Assembly (NCBI GenBank): GCA_021442155.1
Contig: CM038214.1
Location: 137,988,040-138,052,039 of the forward strand
Reading direction: 5' to 3'
From: Cymbidium sinense
Taxonomy: Eukaryota; Streptophyta; Magnoliopsida; Asparagales; Orchidaceae
DNA: 64,000 nt
Shown here: positions 1-11,515 of the stretch, in pieces
Numbering within the stretch: the first letter of the stretch is position 1
Layout of the letters: every line of letters begins with the position of its first letter
Notes under the pieces: model-generated
The model's database searches: none
What the model was told of the DNA's origin: nothing
What the model saw: the letters and a program-made list of their open reading frames with translations, nothing else
Made by a program: the position numbers and the translations under genes

Positions 1-222
1 ACCAAATCTGATGCAAAATGCTTCCTATGAATAGAGCCCATGTATTAGGGAGAATGTTATTCATTGTGATAGATAGAACACCTACATGGATAAGTTTGTA
101 CTTAATTATAACACTTGCAAGTAGACAAAAAGAACAAAATAAAAAGCTAGAAAAAAAATATTATTTTCCTTGTACCCTATAAGCCCTAGAATGAGCTATC
201 TATAGATTTTGTGCTAGGATTT
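1..222. other. AT-rich flank, no gene seen
   Basis: I see no coding potential or recognisable repeat in this short AT-rich stretch. It ends where a terminal inverted repeat begins. Confidence 0.5.
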
Positions 223-972
223 CCTAGGATAAGGTTGCAAATGAACCAAACATTCGACAAGCTACTCATGACTCAGCTTAATAAATGCCCATTCATGATT
301 GTTTGATTAACTAAATGAACATATGCTTGAACACTTCAATAAATACTTGACTGTTAAATATATAAGTTTGGATAACTTGTTGCTTGATTAGTTTATGTTC
401 ATGAATAATATCATTAAAAGCTCATGAATAAGCTCATTTAGAACTTGATTAAAGCTATAATATGGCTTGATATAATACTAGATATGAAACTTGATTAAGG
501 TTCAATAAAAATCTTGATTAAGGCTCATCATGGCTGTTTGAATTTCATCTTTTATTTGGACATTTACAAGTTTTATAAAGTATAATTTATAAAATGTAAA
601 AGATTAAATTGAACTATTCAATGATGTTGTCCATGAACATGCTCTATAAAGCTCATTTAGTTAGCTAAAAGTTGCATTTGTTATAAGTCTCGATAAGTAA
701 CTCAATAGGAAGACTGTTAATTTGCTTGATTAGGCTCATTTATTTTACTAAACGAGTAGCTTGTTAATAAACTCAATAATCATAATATGATCCAAGCTTG
801 AGACAAGCTCAAACCCAACTCGAACATCTACATTCTTAAATGAATTGAGCTTGATAACAGTAGAAAACCACAAATTGACCTCTAGCAAAGCTCAAATATG
901 TGTTGATAAATGAATTGAGCTCCAACAAGCCTTGGTCAGCTCAGCTCGATTCATTTGCATCCCTAACTTAGG
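223..972. mobile_element. MITE-like non-autonomous DNA element with terminal inverted repeats
   Basis: The left end (223-251) and the reverse complement of the right end (about 941-972) agree over roughly 25 bases. The shared core is TGCAAATGAA followed by C or T and then C. The interior has no long reading frame. It is built of repeated short motifs of the type CTTGATTAAGGCTCAT and AGCTCAAACCCAACTCGAA, which resemble the 'gagctcgaactcg' class of dispersed plant repeats. No clear target-site duplication was found, so the ends are approximate and the superfamily (hAT or Mutator type) is undecided. Confidence 0.5.
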
Positions 973-3900
973 ACAGATAGGATAGTTGATAACATTTTTA
1001 TGGTGATGAATAGATTTTCCAAGAGCATATTTAATAAAATAAATGATGCATCCTATATTACTAGAATATATTCAAAGAGATAGTAAGAATACACGGATTT
1101 CTTAATATCCTAGTATCTGATAGAGCTGTTAAATATATATCATATTTATGAAAAAAAATACTATGAAAGCATTAACCTTTCACCTCCAAATAGATGAGAA
1201 AATAGAGATAATAAATAGGTCACTAGGAAAATTATTAAGTTCTTTAGTAAAAGAGTACAAGAAATTAGGATTTGTAATTAGCTACTTCAAAATTTTTCTA
1301 TAATATTTTTCAAAGACTTGAGATATTAATTCCCAAAACTTTATTTCTTACTATTGTAAAGATTTATTATCTAACATGAAAATATATAAAAATAAATTAA
1401 ACAAAAGGCATTAAATAAACTTAATTTGTTGATAAAATTAGATCTATAAAATAATATAAAGAAGATGATTGTGTGATGATTAATATTAGATTTAAAAGAA
1501 ATACCAACAAGTTCAAGAAACTTTATAAAAGAGCCAATGACCCATTTAAAAATATTAAAATAAAATTATACTCGACGCATATTTTTTTGAATTCCCACAT
1601 GGCATACATGCAAGTTTTATATTGTTTATATTTAAAGTATACTAATCTTTAAGATAAATATGTCACATAAAAATTTAGAGACTAACCCTTTTGTGGCTAA
1701 AGCAACCAAGTGTATGTGGATATTTAAACTGATGTCCTAAAAGTGGAGTGTATATTGACACATGGAGTACTAGTTGATGACAAGGGAGAGCACATATTCT
1801 TAGCAAAGTGAAGACAAAGTACTTAATGATGATATATAACTTAAAAGGATTGATATGGGAAAGATAACTCCTGAACTTGTGAAAGACTATCTAGAATTTA
1901 ACTCTTAAGAGAAATGTTCTTTAAAGACCAATAGAAATGATGCTGCATAAGAAACTTCTAGACTAATTACAAAAAGCATGAAAACTATAAATTAAAATAT
2001 TTACTTAAGGTTTAAGTATTTTTAAGCGTTGTAGTTTTATTTTGAATTAATTGTGTTGAATCATGTAAAATTTTGAAAATTTTAATTTCATTGGAATTTG
2101 AATTTTCATATTAAAAGGGAGAATTATGCACAATAATGAGAAAAATTCTTAATTACATTCAATCTTGCAATTAATATATATTTTATCATTTATGCTGGTT
2201 GGCCAAGGGAGGAATTATTTCTTTCCTTCAATTCAAAGCTAGGACTAGCTCCCCCCTGTTTTCCTCTTTTTTCTTATTTGCTTTAGGGTTATTATATGGA
2301 CAATTATATTTGCTAGAAAGATGAATAGATAGATGGTTGATGTTTAAAGAAAAATTTGGATTTTATTCCAACGGAATGGAGGCATGGTAGTCACACATTA
2401 AAGAGATTGGGTAATTTAATTTAATCTATTGCTTTGGTTAGTGATAAGATGAATTTGATTTAATGCAAACTCTTACTTTTTTAGTATAAAATCATAGATC
2501 TATCCTCCACCTACTCTCCACATAATTTCTCTCCCCATTCTTCTACAAAACCCTAAGAAATTCCCACCTAAGGGCCATCAACCATTGCTTGAGAAAATAA
2601 GACCTTATCTTGTCCTATCAAGCATTTAAACAGCCTAAACCACTTGAAAATTTGTAAAGAGCTCAATTACATCTTTAGTATTCTCTTAAAGATACATCTT
2701 GTCAATTACAGGAATTGAGGTAATAGCTATAAAGCTCAATCATTCATATGGATGATAAAAATAAAAGATCAATCTTCTAGAATCTCTGCTTGAGCAATTT
2801 CCCCTAGTACCCTTTCCAAAATTCTTTGTATCATTAATATTAGATGCTTTTTCCATCTAAGTCAAATGCCTAATGGTGACAAATTCTTGTTGCATAATTG
2901 GTTACGACCTCTACTTTCCATCTTGACATTTTTTGGCTTTATTGATGATTTTAGACATTGATCTAAGCTTATTGCATCTTAAAGAATGTTAGATCCTAAA
3001 TTGCCCATAGGAAAAACTAAAATCTTATTAATAAAAAAAAGAATTTATATACATTTCATATAATTCTTATGTATTTATGTATCTAACATTTAAACTATAA
3101 TAGTTACATATAAAAGCACCTAATTTTTAAAAATGCATAGAAAATTACAAATATTAACTTTTAAAAAGAGAAATATACCTTTTCATGCATATATTTTGAT
3201 ACAATTGTCAAACTAAAATGTTATATAAATAAATACCAAAGTTTAGGTGTTAAGGATGCAAATACATAAGAATCATGAGGTATGTATGTAAATTCACCTA
3301 GTAAAAATAAGACAAATACCAATTCATAAAATATAAGAGAGAAAGAGAGTTTAGAAAAAAAAAGCTTTGAGATTAACATATAATTGTTGTCAACAAATAC
3401 AAAGCGATGTAACTTTAATGAAGATCTATCAAAATGTATCAAACTCGATATCATACCAAAAAAATCCATCTCACCAATCATTTCTCACAATGCAGTACTT
3501 GAATTGTAAACTTTTGAAATTAAATTTTAAACCATCCAAACTTTGATTTCAACAAACTTATTAAAATAAATATTTAGATAAGATAAATCTAATGAGACCA
3601 AAAGTGTTTTGATCGGAGTTCAACTAAGTCCAAATCAAGTACTTAAAAGCAACATTAAAAATTTTATAATGCTACTTGAGAGAACAAATAATCTCCAAAT
3701 CTTAGATGCTTATAATCAAAATGAGTATCCTTATTAGATGAATATGATTAACCCATGATCACTAAAGTATAATGTTATTAAAGTGTTGATATGCCTAAGG
3801 AATAGTCTATGATCAAGAGAATTAGCACAAGCTATCTAATGAAGTGTTCAAAGATTTTATATAAAATTACAGAAATATCACTACAAAAAATTATGAATCG

Positions 3901-4324
3901 GCCATCATTCTTCACATGAAAGATATATAAACCTAGAAAACTTAGGGATCTAAAGAACTTCAAAGTATTATATGACGATTAACACTAACAATCATTATCA
4001 ATAATTGTCATTGCTTAACATCATTACTTGACTATTGTTGCCCAACCTTAATAACTCAATCGCCTTCATTAAACTATCATCACAAAACCATTATCACCTA
4101 ACTATCATCACTTAACCATCATCACCTAATTGTCATCATACAAGCATTGGCAATGATTCTCTCCTAACAACCACCATCCACTTATGGCATTGATATTCAT
4201 CATCAACCATCCATTTCTTGATCGCCGTCACTGTACACTTCATTCACTGCACTTCATTACTTCTCTAACATTTTTGACTATAATCAAAGGGTAGTATTTT
4301 ATATATCATCATCTCATCTTCTCT
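973..4324. other. AT-rich intergenic DNA without a supported gene
   Basis: Reading frames here are short and low in complexity. The 86-codon minus-strand frame at 3,221-3,481 shows no recognisable motif. A pyrimidine-rich patch near 2,505-2,560 looks like a plant 5' leader, but no coding frame follows it. Around 4,000-4,260 there is a loose run of short motifs (CATCA, ATCATC, TAACCATC). Part of the stretch (3,520-3,680) belongs to a dispersed repeat listed separately. Confidence 0.5.
3520..3680 (-). repeat. Dispersed repeat, inverted relative to 15,290-15,480
   Basis: The reverse complement of this stretch contains TCAAGTACTTGATTTGGACT, a CTCATTAGATTTATCTTATC segment and GAAATCAAAGTTTGGATGG, in the same order as at 15,330-15,450. 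This points to two old copies of one element in opposite orientations. No coding capacity is seen. The element boundaries are not resolved. Confidence 0.55.
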
Positions 4325-4601
4325 AACTTATAGGAAGAGTAGGCATATGGATTTTTGTCTATATAGTGAATTATTTCATCAAAGGCAAGCCTTGTGATTT
4401 TTTCACTCATTGAATTTTTTACATAAAAACTTTGGTGTCCCCTATGACTTCTCTTATCTATCTAGTTAACTTATAGGAAGAGTAGGCATTTGGATTTTTG
4501 TCTATATAGTGAACTATTTCATCAAAAAGGCAAGCCTTGTGATTTTTTCACTCATTGAATTTTTTACATAAAAACTTTGGTGTATCTTATGACTTCTCTC
4601 T
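4325..4601. repeat. Tandem duplication, unit about 143 bp
   Basis: The segment starting AACTTATAGGAAGAGTAGGC at 4,325 is repeated with few changes from 4,468. Both copies run through a TTTTTGTCTATATAGTGAA part and an ACATAAAAACTTTGGTGT part. The high similarity implies a recent local duplication. No gene is present. Confidence 0.9.
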
Positions 4602-4877
<276 letters not shown>

Positions 4878-5069
4878 GCTAGCTACTTATAGGCTTAAAT
4901 TGAGATTTGCACTATCAGAAAAGATTTATTTGAATAATATAAATAAACTTATGAATAATGTCTAACATATGTTTGCTTAAAATAATATTTAAAAAAAGGC
5001 AAATCGAACTAGCATTTTACCTTAGCATGTAAGATGTAAGCCTCGAGGTGAGCAGTAAGCCAAACATAT

Positions 5070-5072
<3 letters not shown>

Positions 5073-5141
<69 letters not shown>
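5073..5141. repeat. (AT)n microsatellite
   Basis: A nearly perfect AT dinucleotide run with a single interrupting G near 5,123. Confidence 0.95.
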
Positions 5142-6268
5142 ATTTATAAATGTGACAAACTATCAATATATTCATCTAGTTTATTATCATAAAGACACAA
5201 ATCATAAATCATAATCTCAAATATTAATATAGAATATAAAATTGAAATGAGATTTAATGTAAGCACTCATTTAAAATTTAAATGCATCATAAGTATCAAG
5301 ACAGTTGTCACATCATTGCTTTCATCATTTTTAGAAGCATCATTATATAAAATAATTATCATCTTCAGAATATGTCTCATCATTTTCAAACTCTTCTTCA
5401 ACTATTATAACTTTTTTCTTACTCCCTAAATAGTTAACAATATATTTAATATAATTTACAAAAAATAGATTATTAACATGGAGAAAGATAGAGGCATTAA
5501 TCTGGCTCGTGTTGCTTGGAGGAGAAGAATAACACTAGCTCGTATGACCTGAGAGTGAGTCGCTCGAAATCAACAATTGTAACTTGTGTTAGACTATGAT
5601 GTAATAGATAAATAAACATAATAATTTATAAAATATATTAATATTATAATAAATTAATTATAATTATTATTTATAAAAAATATAGTGTGGTGCCATCACA
5701 AAGTGCATTGAGGCATACGCTTTAAAAAAGGTGTATGCCTCACTAGATTGAGTGAAGTTTAAGTCTTGAAGCACTCTTTATGCACCTCAATTCAAGGCAA
5801 GCCTCACGGCGCATGCCTCAAACACCTTTTTAAGCAATGGCTTAAAGTTAATAAATCTAAATAACTTTTAGCTGCTAAATTATATAGATAATACATGATG
5901 AGCTCTAGACTAATCTTTGAGAAGGAGGCTTACTTTGATGTCTCTAATGAATTCATTATTTAATTGGAGAGTATTTTATAAGTTGGTAAGTAACTTTAGA
6001 ATTTTTTTCAACTTCATGAGTTGAGTTCTTGGTTGAGACCACAGGTGAGTTGAAGCCATCTCAAGGCTGAATAAAACTCTTTGTTTAGCAACTTGACCAT
6101 TCTTTGAAGTTGAGTGAATGTTTAGTTCTTTAAGTGTTGAATATAGACATCAAGTATGAAGTAGATATGCTAAATAGCCTTCTGAATGAGGCTTGACATC
6201 ATTCGATGCTAGTAATTTACTAAACCTGATTTTTTCTTTGATGACTTGATCCAGGAGATTTTAGTGTA
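5142..6268. other. AT-rich intergenic DNA with a short degenerate inverted repeat
   Basis: No supported gene is seen. Between about 5,705 and 5,840 the sequence TTGAGGCATACGC is followed some 100 bases later by GCGCATGCCTCAA, its near-perfect reverse complement. An AAAAAAGGTGT / ACACCTTTTT pair lies inside or beside these arms. This looks like the remnant of a small foldback repeat of the 'aggcgcatgcctcaa' kind common in plants. The 60-codon frame at 5,247-5,429 has no recognisable feature. Confidence 0.45.
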
Positions 6269-7009
6269 CTCATCCAAACTATGGAAGAAACATACTTCAA
6301 TGAAGAAAATCAAAAGAAAAAGATAAAGAAAAATGGCTTCTCTCTATCATAGGATTGCATAGAATGGAAGAACTACAAATAATAACGTATTTATAGAAGA
6401 AATCACCATTTTAACCAATTGACATTAGTCCACATGATGAGCAGGTGGATGACTCAACACCTCGTCAAATATGGCAATTACCAGAACGATAACGCTCCAA
6501 ATACATAGAATTCAAGTCAACCAAGGCTATGCCACTTCAATTTCAGAATGCAGATGAGTAGTTTTTTTTTACCCAACAGAAGACAAATTCTTATTAGGGG
6601 AGCGAGGGACCTGAGCAGTTACTGTTGTATGGTTGGGGATTTTTTTAATTTTTATTGTTTTTTTATATAACATGGGAAAATTCCATCAAGCATTCAACTA
6701 CATCCTTAATAATAATATAATAATAATAAAAACATTCCACTACAACTTTAATAACGTCGAATGCGACATTATTATTATTCTTATTATTTGGTTGTTGAGA
6801 ACAGTCAGCACATTAAATATAATTTTGTTAACTGTTAGTGAGAGACAAATCCCTGAACAACTCAACTGTTCTATTCACATAAAAAAAAAAGAAAAAAACA
6901 GTAAAAGAAAACAAAAAAACGAAAAAAAAAAGAAAAGAAAAATGCTCATCCAATTCCGCCTATGGAAGAAACATACTTCAATGAAGAAAATCAAAAGGAG
7001 AAAGCAAAG
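6269..7009. repeat. Pair of direct repeats bracketing about 620 bp
   Basis: A perfect 38-bp match (CTATGGAAGAAACATACTTC and on) occurs at 6,279-6,316 and 6,960-6,997, offset 681 bases. Similarity extends a little to both sides (CTCATCCAA upstream, interrupted purine-rich sequence downstream). The right copy lies just inside what would be intron 1 of the squalene epoxidase exon. The DNA between the copies is AT-rich, with an A-rich patch at 6,880-6,940 and a small palindrome at 6,752-6,775. The 127-codon + frame at 6,633-7,016 is low-complexity and is not supported as a gene. Confidence 0.8.
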
Positions 7010-7032
7010 GGTTTGAGAAAAAGGAACCTCAC

Positions 7033-7251
7033 CTTCCCGAGGGAGTCGGCCAGTGCGGATCCAGCAACGCCGGCTCCTACAACGATAACATCGGCCGAGC
7101 AGAGCGACCTGGCGTTGGCCAGTGTCAACACCGCATGAATTCTGGCCTTGCCGGGCTTATTCTTCCAAATCCTGAGGAGTAAAAGAAAACCTAAAAGAGA
7201 AGCGACGACACATCCGAATATATACTGCAGTAGCAACATTCTCACTGACAA
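7033..7251 (-). CDS. Squalene epoxidase (squalene monooxygenase), first coding exon only
   Basis: Squalene epoxidase is an ER-membrane FAD enzyme that converts squalene to 2,3-oxidosqualene, the entry step to sterols and triterpenes. The 73 codons begin with a hydrophobic segment (about residues 6-26, one membrane helix), then a basic stretch (RIWKNKPGKAR), then DVIVVGAGVAGSALADSLGK. The latter holds the FAD-binding GxGxxG (G59, G61, G64) typical of the family. The exon stops after the LGK codons at AAG|GTGAGG, a good splice donor giving a phase-0 intron, which fits the plant family as I recall it. The ATG at 7,251 is the first in frame; Met5 is an alternative. Exon 2 should carry the RRVHVIERD region, and I find none in positions 1-7,032. 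The copy is therefore either an orphan exon (pseudogene) or part of a gene whose first intron exceeds 7 kb. Its GC content is well above its surroundings. Confidence 0.75.
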
Positions 7252-7432
7252 AGCCCCCTCTTCTTGCTTGTCCGCAATCCATTTTCTCTGATTTATTCAT
7301 CGAGCTCAAAGGCGAAGGGATAATTAATATAGCCTTCAATCCTCTATCTCTCTGCTTCGCTGATCTTACTACCTTCACGTCAATTTTCAGCCACGCCTGC
7401 ATGGCCAACCTTGCGGCATTACCTCCAAGCTA
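7252..7432 (-). promoter_or_regulatory. Probable 5' leader of the squalene epoxidase exon
   Basis: This stretch upstream of the ATG keeps the higher GC content of the exon. It contains a CTTCGCTGATC / CTCTATCTCTCTGC-like leader on one strand or the other, then stops abruptly at an AT-rich region near 7,432. An 83-codon minus-strand frame (7,157-7,408) crosses it in another frame and is taken as accidental. No TATA box could be assigned with confidence. Confidence 0.4.
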
Positions 7433-7465
7433 AAATGTAGTTTATTTATTTATTTTGGAGAAAAT

Positions 7466-7543
7466 GATAAGAGACTCTACGAAAAAAAATCTCCGACTTT
7501 CATTAATGAATGTTTCTCCAAAAAAATAAAAAATAAAAAAATA

Positions 7544-7574
<31 letters not shown>

Positions 7575-7903
7575 TAAAATAAATAGAATAAAATCTAATG
7601 ATATTATGCCCTTTAATTAACATAATAGCTCTAAGAGATTATTTGATTGTAAGTACATGCCTAATATATTATCAATAAAACATATATCTTTTGATTATTT
7701 GATTGTAAGTACATGTAATTTATTGATAAGGGACTCTACAAAAAAATCTCCGTCTTTCATTAATGATTGTTTCTCCAAAAAAAAAAAGTAAAATTAAAAT
7801 GTAATGATATTATGTCCTTTAATTAAAATAATATCTCTAAGAGATTATTTGATTGTAAGTACATGTCTAATATATTATCAATAAAACATATATCTTTTGA
7901 TTT
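7466..7903. repeat. Tandem duplication of an AT-rich segment (two units)
   Basis: Unit 1 (7,466-7,696) and unit 2 (7,725-7,902) both start GATAAG.GACTCTAC. Both continue through a CTTTCATTAATGA part and an A-rich tract, and end with ATCAATAAAACATATATCTT. Unit 1 is longer mainly because its A/AAAT tract is expanded. A short extra copy of ATTTGATTGTAAGTACATG lies between the units. Confidence 0.85.
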
Positions 7904-10900
7904 TTTTTTATTTTTGATTGAAAAAAATAAAGCATTCTGATTTTTTTTCAATGTATATAGAATTCATTAGATTTGAGCAAATTTTTAATATATATCTTGT
8001 GAACCTTGTTACTAATGTTGTTTGTCAATCAATCCATTAAACACATGTCTCCGCTCCCCATCATTGTCAAAAGTATGTGAAATACTAATTACTAGTTATC
8101 GATCTCCACTATTGGCCACCATTCATTGCTATAATCGACTCCCCTCATTCACCGTTGGTCATTGACTTTAGTCATCGGCTGGTATTGTCACCTATTCCCG
8201 ATGATCGTTACTCTTAACTATCATTTAAGTATTTAAAATACCTTCCAAGCAATCAAAGACAAGAAAATAAATTCCTATAGTTTTTATAAACAATCAAATG
8301 CAAATAAAATATTATAAATACATGATTGTAATTTTCATTATATTTACAATGCTTCATAATTTCAAATATTTACAATCAAACAACCCCTAAATAAATTAAT
8401 ATGTGCAACCTAGGAACTCAGGATTTTAAATAAAATACCTTAGTTCAAGGCCTCATATATATATTTGTCATTATATTCTCCTAAAATTATAAATTATAAA
8501 TGTATAAAAAATTCTAAGTTATGATGGCCTTAAATATTTATTTTTAAAATTCATTGAGATTTGTGATTAATTAAGTAGATTTTTGGATGCCATATCAGAT
8601 TCCCCTATTTTAGGACATTAAAATTCATTACACCTAAAAAAATATTAACCCCAAAATTAGATTTTTGTCATGAGAATACATGTGTTATGTAGAGTTAGTC
8701 ATGGGCCAACTTTCACAATAAGATTGGTGTGAAGTTAAAAGGGGGTAATGAGTTCCCCCCTCTTAAGATTTGTTAGTGTAATTGTTGTTTTAGTGTTCTA
8801 ATCATTGAAAAAAAATCAATTATAAATTTGGACCAAATATTTGTCACATTTATTCCATAAACATCAACATAGACCTCCCCTTAGGATCACGAATCAAATA
8901 AAATTTTTCTCAATTTTAAATTCATCTTTTATTGAATCCAATGAGTCATTTAGAGCGAAGATTGCTAAAAAAAAAGCTTTTTGCTCCAAATTCATTGAAA
9001 TTGATCAAATATAGTTATAGAGCTTTCGTTAGTCTCTAAAAATGCTAAAATCAAATCTAGAATTTTGAAAAAATGGTTTTAAGAACCTCAAAAATATCCA
9101 AATAAGATTATCTTGACCAAAAAGTGACTCAAACACATATTGGTGGGCCGAAATGATTGATTGCCAGCATGGGTGATGTCGGGGTTGAAGTGTATGCACA
9201 TAATAATGCTCACCTCTTGTGGTGATACTTCAAGTGCCTAGTGCACATGCAAGCCTTTAAACCCACGCCTTGTTGTTTTATTTTCTTTTTTATTTCTAAA
9301 AAAAGTAATAATTTTTTTAGTTTTTTATTTCTTTGATTTATAAATACCCTCCTAGAGAGGAACAATTCTCTCATCTATGCTTCAATTTAAATTTATAAAG
9401 GGTAGAAAATTTGTATAGCCACTAGCTTTTTGTTATGCTACTTTTGTGTGCTAATCATTAATGGAGTGTTGCACCAATATTCTCTAATTCAAAAGTATAA
9501 TGTATCGATTTAGAAAAGGTGGTCTCTTTATCTATTAGTTTCATTCTTGTTTAATTGTGGGTAAAGTAAGCATCTAAAAAACTAAGCATTATGTGCCCTG
9601 ACATGATATTTATGATTTATCTATATAAGGTAGAAAAAAATTATCTTTTACCTGAACAAGGCAGTGCATTTTTTATATAAATCTAGCTTTAAACCAGTTT
9701 ATTGGCTTTTACTCCAATTTCTTGGAGATAATATATTACAAAATTTCATTTTATTTAGAAGATTGACTTAAATATGTCAAGTCAATCATGAGGAAATGCA
9801 TAAATATCTCTAAGTCAACCTAGGCATATTTAATGAGATTTGAGCAAAGATGTCTTAAATCTTGCACAAAAAATCTCTCAACTCTAACTTCTATTTTTCA
9901 AAAGAGATTCAACTTGTACTGTTTATAGAAGATGGTCATCAAGTAATCAAAAGAGTTCCCATTATAAATCAGAATTCTTTTAACATTATAGCACGGGTCA
10001 CCAATTTTTATTAATGATGATTGGATCTTGATGTAGAATTTGAACCCTTGCAAGGTAAAAGTCATCAAAAGTGATTGATGGTTAACACATAATTTCTTTT
10101 GTATAGGCTTATTAAAGGTAGAAAAAAATGTTTTGATTAAAAATAAGACATTTTGAGATTATTTCAACTTTTTGTTGATTACTCTATTGTTGAATTTGAG
10201 CTTATTGTCCTACATTTGGAGTGGTGCTTGTATGGTCGGATTAATTATTTATGAACTATCTAAGAAACCCCTATCAATTCAACTTCTCAATTTTTCTTTA
10301 GGGTTTCCTTAGTTCAGTAGTATATCTAATGCTTCGATGAAAGTAAACTAGTATTGAGCTTGATATCAATTAATATGACCACTTAATAATCTTCTCATCT
10401 CAAATAATCATCATAATATTAATACAAGATGTGTTGAGTGGTGTCTGCTCCTTCTTTGGTTAGGGATCGCATCATTGGTGCAGAGGTTGGGGGAGGTCAT
10501 GATTATGTTATTGCTTGTATTTCTTCTATTGAGATGTTTGCTTATTACTTCTTCAAGCATTCATGTACTTGCCTATGCGTTATTTAAATTATTTTTAATG
10601 GGCATTGATAAACTCACTAGTGATGATTCATGTTTCTATCTAATGGATAAGGTTGACATAAGAGTGAATAGTTTTTCACATTAATAATGAGTATAATGAA
10701 TCAAGATGGATCCCTCTAAGAATGACTCTACTTAGTAACTTAGGAGTTACTTTTAGAATTTAGTATACCTCGTAAGAAAATTACTGAAAGTAATCCTTAA
10801 TTGACTCTTTTAATTTAGCAAGTTCTTAAGATGTGGGAAAATTCCTTAGCAATTGTATTGAATGTGTGGATAGTTCCCTTGGGAGATAGTAGAACTAAGT

Positions 10901-11479
10901 ATTACCCGACCTTGGTAGGGAAGACTTGATAAAGGAGCATAATAAAGGATCACTGAATGTGTATGATGGACAGTGGTTGATGCATTTGTAAGGATCAAAT
11001 GTCCTATCATAAAATTTTATGCTCAAAGCTTGAAGCCTATTGAATGGAGTATTGAAGAATTGCTTTAAAAAAGGTGAAGTCTAATATAACTTATGACGAG
11101 AAAAAGTTTATTATCATTCTTTAGAGGGAATCTCTCTTAGATTATACATCATTATTTATCATGTATAATGTGATGAAGAGTGTTAATGAAGTAAAGTTGA
11201 GCATAAGTTTTTAGCATTTTTTAATGGATATAGGGTTGCTTGAGAAAAATGTGCAAAACTAATAGTATTAAGAAGGCTAACATTAGGCTGTGGTGTGTAA
11301 GAGGAACTCGATCTTAAGTTAGGGGATCCTATATGGGTACCTTTAAGCTAAACTCTCTCAACTAATAAATGATTTTGATGAAGGATTAAGTCATGAGGCA
11401 TTGATGTTGGTTGCTGAACTTCTTGTAGAAGCTGAAGGATCATGTTATGAGAATTTGACAATCTATAATTACGTTTGGG
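7904..11479. other. AT-rich intergenic DNA, no supported gene
   Basis: No frame of convincing length or composition is seen. The 69-codon + frame at 10,475-10,684 is hydrophobic, ends in an ordinary AT-rich run and has no recognisable motif. Positions 8,515-8,600 resemble 15,440-15,530 (shared ATGGCCTTAAAT and TTTTTGGATGCCAT / TTTTTAGATGGCA segments), a further copy of a dispersed repeat. The stretch 10,400-11,450 is less AT-rich and may be a decayed transposon, but no domain can be named. Confidence 0.45.
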
Positions 11480-11515
11480 TAATTATGGCACCTAGAGGGG
11501 GTGAATTAAGTATTT
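11480..11515 (+). repeat. Recurrent plant motif 'GGCACCTAGAGGGGGTGAAT'
   Basis: The 20-mer GGCACCTAGAGGGGGTGAAT closely matches a motif that I know to be widespread in large plant genomes within retrotransposon-derived DNA. Here it may mark an edge of an old element whose body would be the very AT-rich stretch to the right. The assignment rests on recognition only. Confidence 0.35.

Noticed and set aside
2505..2600. Pyrimidine-rich stretch resembling a gene leader
   Set aside because: No coding frame or splice structure follows.
6633..7016. 127-codon + frame ending in Lys-rich sequence
   Set aside because: Low-complexity AT/A-rich DNA crossing the direct repeat and reaching intron sequence opposite the epoxidase exon; no motif.
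7157..7408. 83-codon minus-strand frame overlapping the epoxidase exon
   Set aside because: Out of frame with the recognisable epoxidase coding sequence; lies in its leader and first codons.
10475..10684. 69-codon hydrophobic + frame
   Set aside because: No recognisable motif and no support from splice sites or neighbouring exons.
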